Translations under genes and position numbers: made by a program
Shown here: positions 61,279 through 64,000 of the stretch, piece by piece
How the letters are laid out: every line of letters starts with the position of its first letter
Numbering within the stretch: the first letter of the stretch is position 1
Notes under the pieces: model-generated
What the model saw: only the letters and a program-made list of their open reading frames with translations
Databases searched by the model: none
What the model was told of the DNA's origin: nothing
DNA from: Exiguobacterium aurantiacum
Lineage (GTDB): Bacteria; Bacillota; Bacilli; Exiguobacteriales; Exiguobacteriaceae
DNA length: 64,000 nt
NCBI RefSeq assembly: GCF_024362205.1
Contig: NZ_CP101462.1
Span: forward strand, 2,565,001-2,629,000
Direction of reading: 5' to 3'

Positions 61279-62292
61279 TCAATGTCCTCGATACTTCCCG
61301 AGCGCTCGCATGTTCAACATATAGAGCACACCCGCGTAAACAATCAAGCCGAGCACGTAGCCCCAGATGCCGGCGAAACCGCTACCGTACACCATCACTT
61401 CTTTGATTGCCGTCGCTCCGTAAAAGATGGGCATGATGTAGCTCAAGTTGCCGAGTCCATACGGAATCAATTCGAGCGGGATTAACCCTGAGAAGAACAC
61501 TTGCGGGATGATCGTGAACGGAATCATCTGGACAACTTGGAGCTCTGAACGGGCGAACACCGAAATCGTCGCGCCGAACAAGACGGCCGTTCCGGCCATG
61601 AGGATCATCACGAGAAACACCCAACCGATATTCCCAAGCGACGTCAGCCCGAGCACGTAAATCGTATAGAGAACGATGAAGACGGACTGGACGACCGCAA
61701 ACACACCGTAGCCGAGCGTATACCCTAGAATGACCTGTCCGCGTTTGATCGGTGTCATGAGCAATCGTTCGAGCGTGCCGCCGCTCCGCTCTTTGACGAG
61801 CGCCATCGCCGATAGGATGAAGACGAAGAAGAACGAGAACAGTGACAAGAACACATAGCCGAACGAATCGAACGTCGATTGTCCTTCCTCCCCATATACA
61901 TAGTTCATCTCGATATCAGCCGCCGGATTCAACGCCGACAGCGCCGCTTGAATCTCTCGTACCGCCTTTGAAGATTTCGTCGATGGCTCTCGGAGCGTGA
62001 TCGTCGTCCCTTCCTGCGTCGCTTCAAAAATCGCATCGACGTCTTTATTGTCCTCTAAATATCCGACCGGATTGTCGACCGTGTCCAACCTGACGTCGAG
62101 CGTCTCGGCTTCGAACGCCTCGACGAGTTGCGTTTGCGCGTTCTCATCGAGCACGACGACCGGCACGTAATCCGAGTCCCCGAGAAGAAAGTAAACGAGC
62201 GTCAAAATGAGGAGCGGTGCGATCAAAATCAAGGCGACACTCCGTTTATCGTTGAGCGTCTGAAAGATGACGCGTTTCGCCAAGTTACGCAT
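61279..62292 (-). CDS. ABC-2 type exporter permease
   Basis: 337 residues. One N-terminal helix (VALILIAPLLILTLVYFLLG), a large extracellular domain (about 40-150), then five helices with the ABC-2 signature ERSGGTLERLLMTPIKRGQVI. Resembles drug/daunorubicin-type exporters such as YhgE/LinA partners. The ATPase gene overlaps it by 8 bases. Confidence 0.9.
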   Translation of the reverse strand: MRNLAKRVIFQTLNDKRSVALILIAPLLILTLVYFLLGDSDYVPVVVLDENAQTQLVEAFEAETLDVRLDTVDNPVGYLEDNKDVDAIFEATQEGTTITLREPSTKSSKAVREIQAALSALNPAADIEMNYVYGEEGQSTFDSFGYVFLSLFSFFFVFILSAMALVKERSGGTLERLLMTPIKRGQVILGYTLGYGVFAVVQSVFIVLYTIYVLGLTSLGNIGWVFLVMILMAGTAVLFGATISVFARSELQVVQMIPFTIIPQVFFSGLIPLELIPYGLGNLSYIMPIFYGATAIKEVMVYGSGFAGIWGYVLGLIVYAGVLYMLNMRALGKYRGH

Positions 62293-63013
62293 GATCCGTC
62301 CCTCCTTTACGACCGGCGATGAGGAACAGTTCCTCGACGCGACCGTTTTCCGTTTGGTCTAACAGATGCGGCACAGTGTCGTAAGCGATCAAGCGTCCCT
62401 TATAGATGAGCGCGGCCCAATCACACTCGAGCACCTCATCCATGACGTGAGTCGAGACGATGATGGTCGTCCCGCTCGCCCGAATCGCTTGAAACTGATC
62501 CCAGATTTGGCGACGTAAAATGGGATCGATTCCGACCGTCGGCTCGTCTAAAAACAAGACGTCCGGCTGATGCAGGATGGCGATGGCGAGCGACAACCGT
62601 TTTTTCATCCCGCCCGAGAAGTTTCGGACGAGTTTTTTACGGTCGGCCGTCAAATCGACGAGCGTAAGCACTTCCGTGATGCGTTGTTGCAATGTCGTCT
62701 TGCCAAGCTTATAAATGGAGCCGAAAAACTCTAAGTTCGCCTCGGCCGACAAGTCGTCATACAATCCATCGTTCTGGGGCATGAAGCCGATGTTGTGGAG
62801 CATGTGCATGTTCGGCATGACCGTCTCCCCGATTCGAACCGAACCTTTGTCTGCGGCCAGAGCGCCGATCATCAGCCGGATGAGCGTCGTCTTCCCCGAA
62901 CCGGACGGACCGAGCAGGCAACAGATGTCCCCTGAGTTGATGGTAAAGCCGACGTGGTCGATGGCCAATTGGTCACCGAACGATTTGCTGACGCCATTCA
63001 GTTGAATGTCCAT
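62285..63013 (-). CDS. ABC exporter ATPase
   Basis: 242 residues. Walker A GPSGSGKTTLIRL, Q-loop in IGFMPQNDGLYDDLS, signature NFSGGMKKRLSLAI, Walker B VLFLDEPTVGIDP, His switch VSTHVMDE. ATG at 63013 behind AAAGGAG; the frame is open to 63193 but that would cross the promoter region. Works with the following permease; regulated by the divergent TetR protein. Confidence 0.94.
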   Translation of the reverse strand: MDIQLNGVSKSFGDQLAIDHVGFTINSGDICCLLGPSGSGKTTLIRLMIGALAADKGSVRIGETVMPNMHMLHNIGFMPQNDGLYDDLSAEANLEFFGSIYKLGKTTLQQRITEVLTLVDLTADRKKLVRNFSGGMKKRLSLAIAILHQPDVLFLDEPTVGIDPILRRQIWDQFQAIRASGTTIIVSTHVMDEVLECDWAALIYKGRLIAYDTVPHLLDQTENGRVEELFLIAGRKGGTDHA

Positions 63014-63055
63014 AACGATTCTCCTTTTCGATGTCCGATTCATGTACACTTGACT

Positions 63056-63112
63056 AACAGACACCGTGTTGGTTTGTATGTTCAGTATAGACCTCGTCCG
63101 ACAACCCAACAA
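63056..63112 (-). promoter_or_regulatory. ABC exporter promoter and TetR operator
   Basis: Minus-strand -35 TTGTTG (63112-63107), 17-bp spacer, -10 TATACT (63089-63084). Just downstream of the expected start lies an imperfect inverted repeat AACAGACAC-C-GTGTTGGTT (63056-63074, 7 of 9 pairs), a plausible repressor site. Confidence 0.65.
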
Positions 63113-63184
63113 TCGGCAATATCGTGCATCGTGTCGGTTATCAGACAGTCCGCACTCAAGTGTTGGATAAAGGAGAAAAAACAG

Positions 63185-63784
63185 ATGGGACATGAAGATT
63201 TACGCATCACACGAACGAAACAATTGATCAAGACGGCCTTTTTGGATTTGATTGACACGCACGGGTTTGAGGCGGTCACCGTGAAAGCCATCACCGAACG
63301 GGCCGGCATCAATCGCGGGACGTTTTACAGTCACTATGTGGATAAGTTCGACTTGATGGAGAAATTGATTGAAGTCATTTTTCATGAGGCCGAACAGAAA
63401 CTGGTCAAACAGATTCCACGCGTCTTCGGTGACCAACGCGGACCCGCCGCTCATGAGTTGCTCGTCCCGTTCATCCGCTTCATCGAAGACAATAAAATCT
63501 TGATGAAACCGCTCCTCGGGCCGAACGGCGACCCTCAGTTTCAGGTCCGGCTCCGGTCGTATATGCATGCGGCGCTGTTCCAACGTTCCCCAACAGTGTT
63601 GTTCGACGCGACGAAAGCACTCGTGCCGGCCGATTATCTCGTGTCCTATATTTCCGCGGCCCATATGGGGGTCATCTACGAATGGCTGTACAACGACCGT
63701 CCTGAGACCGCTGAGGACATCGCCCGTATCATTTATACGATCACGTTTGAAGGACCGTTGACGGCCGGAGGTCTGAAGCCATAA
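63185..63784 (+). CDS. TetR-family regulator
   Basis: 199 residues, normal length. HTH: TVKAITERAGINRGTFYSHY preceded by ITRTKQLIKTAFLDLIDTHG. The C-terminal ligand domain fits the TetR_C group with a KPLLGPNGDP element. Divergent from an ABC exporter it likely represses. ATG after AAGGAGAA. Confidence 0.92.
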   Translation: MGHEDLRITRTKQLIKTAFLDLIDTHGFEAVTVKAITERAGINRGTFYSHYVDKFDLMEKLIEVIFHEAEQKLVKQIPRVFGDQRGPAAHELLVPFIRFIEDNKILMKPLLGPNGDPQFQVRLRSYMHAALFQRSPTVLFDATKALVPADYLVSYISAAHMGVIYEWLYNDRPETAEDIARIIYTITFEGPLTAGGLKP

Positions 63785-63868
63785 GTTTTTCCCATCATCC
63801 AATTTGATAATTTTGTACATTCGAGCCCGATATGCATGTTCATACATCGCGAAGCAGGGAATAAGAGA

Positions 63869-63901
63869 CGTGATGGCAAATTGTTAGAGTAGTTCATCAC
63901 G
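63869..63901 (+). promoter_or_regulatory. Inverted repeat upstream of the last gene
   Basis: CGTGATG (63869-63875) and CATCACG (63895-63901), 19-nt spacer; the stem can extend with AGAG/CTCT around one bulged base. It could be a leader hairpin or operator of the following gene. Confidence 0.45.
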
Positions 63902-63952
63902 CTCTCATACTTAAGATTGAAAAATACATGGTGGAAGAAGGGCGAAACACAT

Positions 63953-64000
63953 ATGCAAAACGTGAACAAATCAGTAATTGTGATCGGTGGAGGTCTCGGA
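63953..64000 (+). CDS. Start of an FAD/NAD-binding protein, possibly carotenoid desaturase (CrtN-like)
   Basis: Only 16 codons are inside the window: MQNVNKSVIVIGGGLG. The VIVIGGGLG stretch is a dinucleotide-binding P-loop. CrtN/CrtI-type desaturases often start this way, and Exiguobacterium is known for carotenoid pigments, but other flavoproteins share the motif. Confidence 0.55.
   Translation, partial: MQNVNKSVIVIGGGLG

Noticed and set aside
63014-63193. 60-codon N-terminal extension of the ABC ATPase
   Set aside because: It would run through the divergent promoter and operator region and lacks a ribosome site; the ATG at 63013 has AAAGGAG.

Overview
The window reads as a chromosome segment of a low-GC Gram-positive of the order Bacillales, most likely Exiguobacterium. 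This is inferred from the guaA-yebA-yeaD-yeaC gene order known from Bacillus, strong AGGAGG ribosome sites, many TTG/GTG starts, cre sites, guanine riboswitches, a glmS ribozyme, a mannitol PTS operon and protein sequences close to Bacillus families. No rRNA, tRNA, phage or insertion sequence was seen. Most of the window looks moderately GC-balanced; the peptide locus (about 10.9-13.6 kb) and the cas genes (48.7-56.6 kb) are visibly AT-richer.

Layout. 1-7.5 kb: purine permease gene (cut by the left edge) and guaA, each behind its own guanine riboswitch, then a MoxR/DUF58/transglutaminase operon. 7.6-10.9 kb: a flavoprotein, an orphan hybrid-sensor-like histidine kinase and a small unknown gene. 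10.9-15 kb: an HTH-TPR (RNPP-like) regulator divergent from an unknown acyltransferase-like gene and a secreted precursor carrying four copies of one octapeptide, followed by an SH3-amidase cell-wall hydrolase. 15-19 kb: acetyltransferase, CPBP protease, MHYT-GGDEF-EAL protein. 19-24.5 kb: mannitol operon mtlA-mtlF-mtlD with mtlR and an extra EIIB-like gene. 24.6-29 kb: DUF2798 protein, glmS with its ribozyme, small genes. 29.1-32 kb: an overlapping tandem array of related small membrane proteins, including one collapsed copy. 32-43.9 kb: two parallel beta-glucoside systems, one PTS plus phospho-beta-glucosidase under a GntR regulator, one ABC importer plus beta-glucosidase under a LacI regulator, each with readable operators. 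44-46.6 kb: TetR regulator and divergent 14-helix drug exporter. 46.6-56.6 kb: complete type I-C CRISPR-Cas locus with 29 repeats. 56.7-64 kb: another member of the small membrane protein family, a glucosaminidase, a 25-residue membrane peptide gene, a methyltransferase, a two-component system divergent from a DedA protein, an ABC exporter with divergent TetR regulator, and the first codons of a probable FAD-dependent desaturase.

The strongest candidate for an undescribed system is the peptide locus at 10911-13429. The four octapeptide copies lie exactly 17 codons apart and differ almost only by synonymous changes, beside a 420-residue HTH-TPR regulator of the size and layout of peptide-sensing RNPP receptors. 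The tandem membrane-protein array (29146-32010) is the second unexplained structure. All assignments come from reading the sequence and family knowledge; no database search was run.
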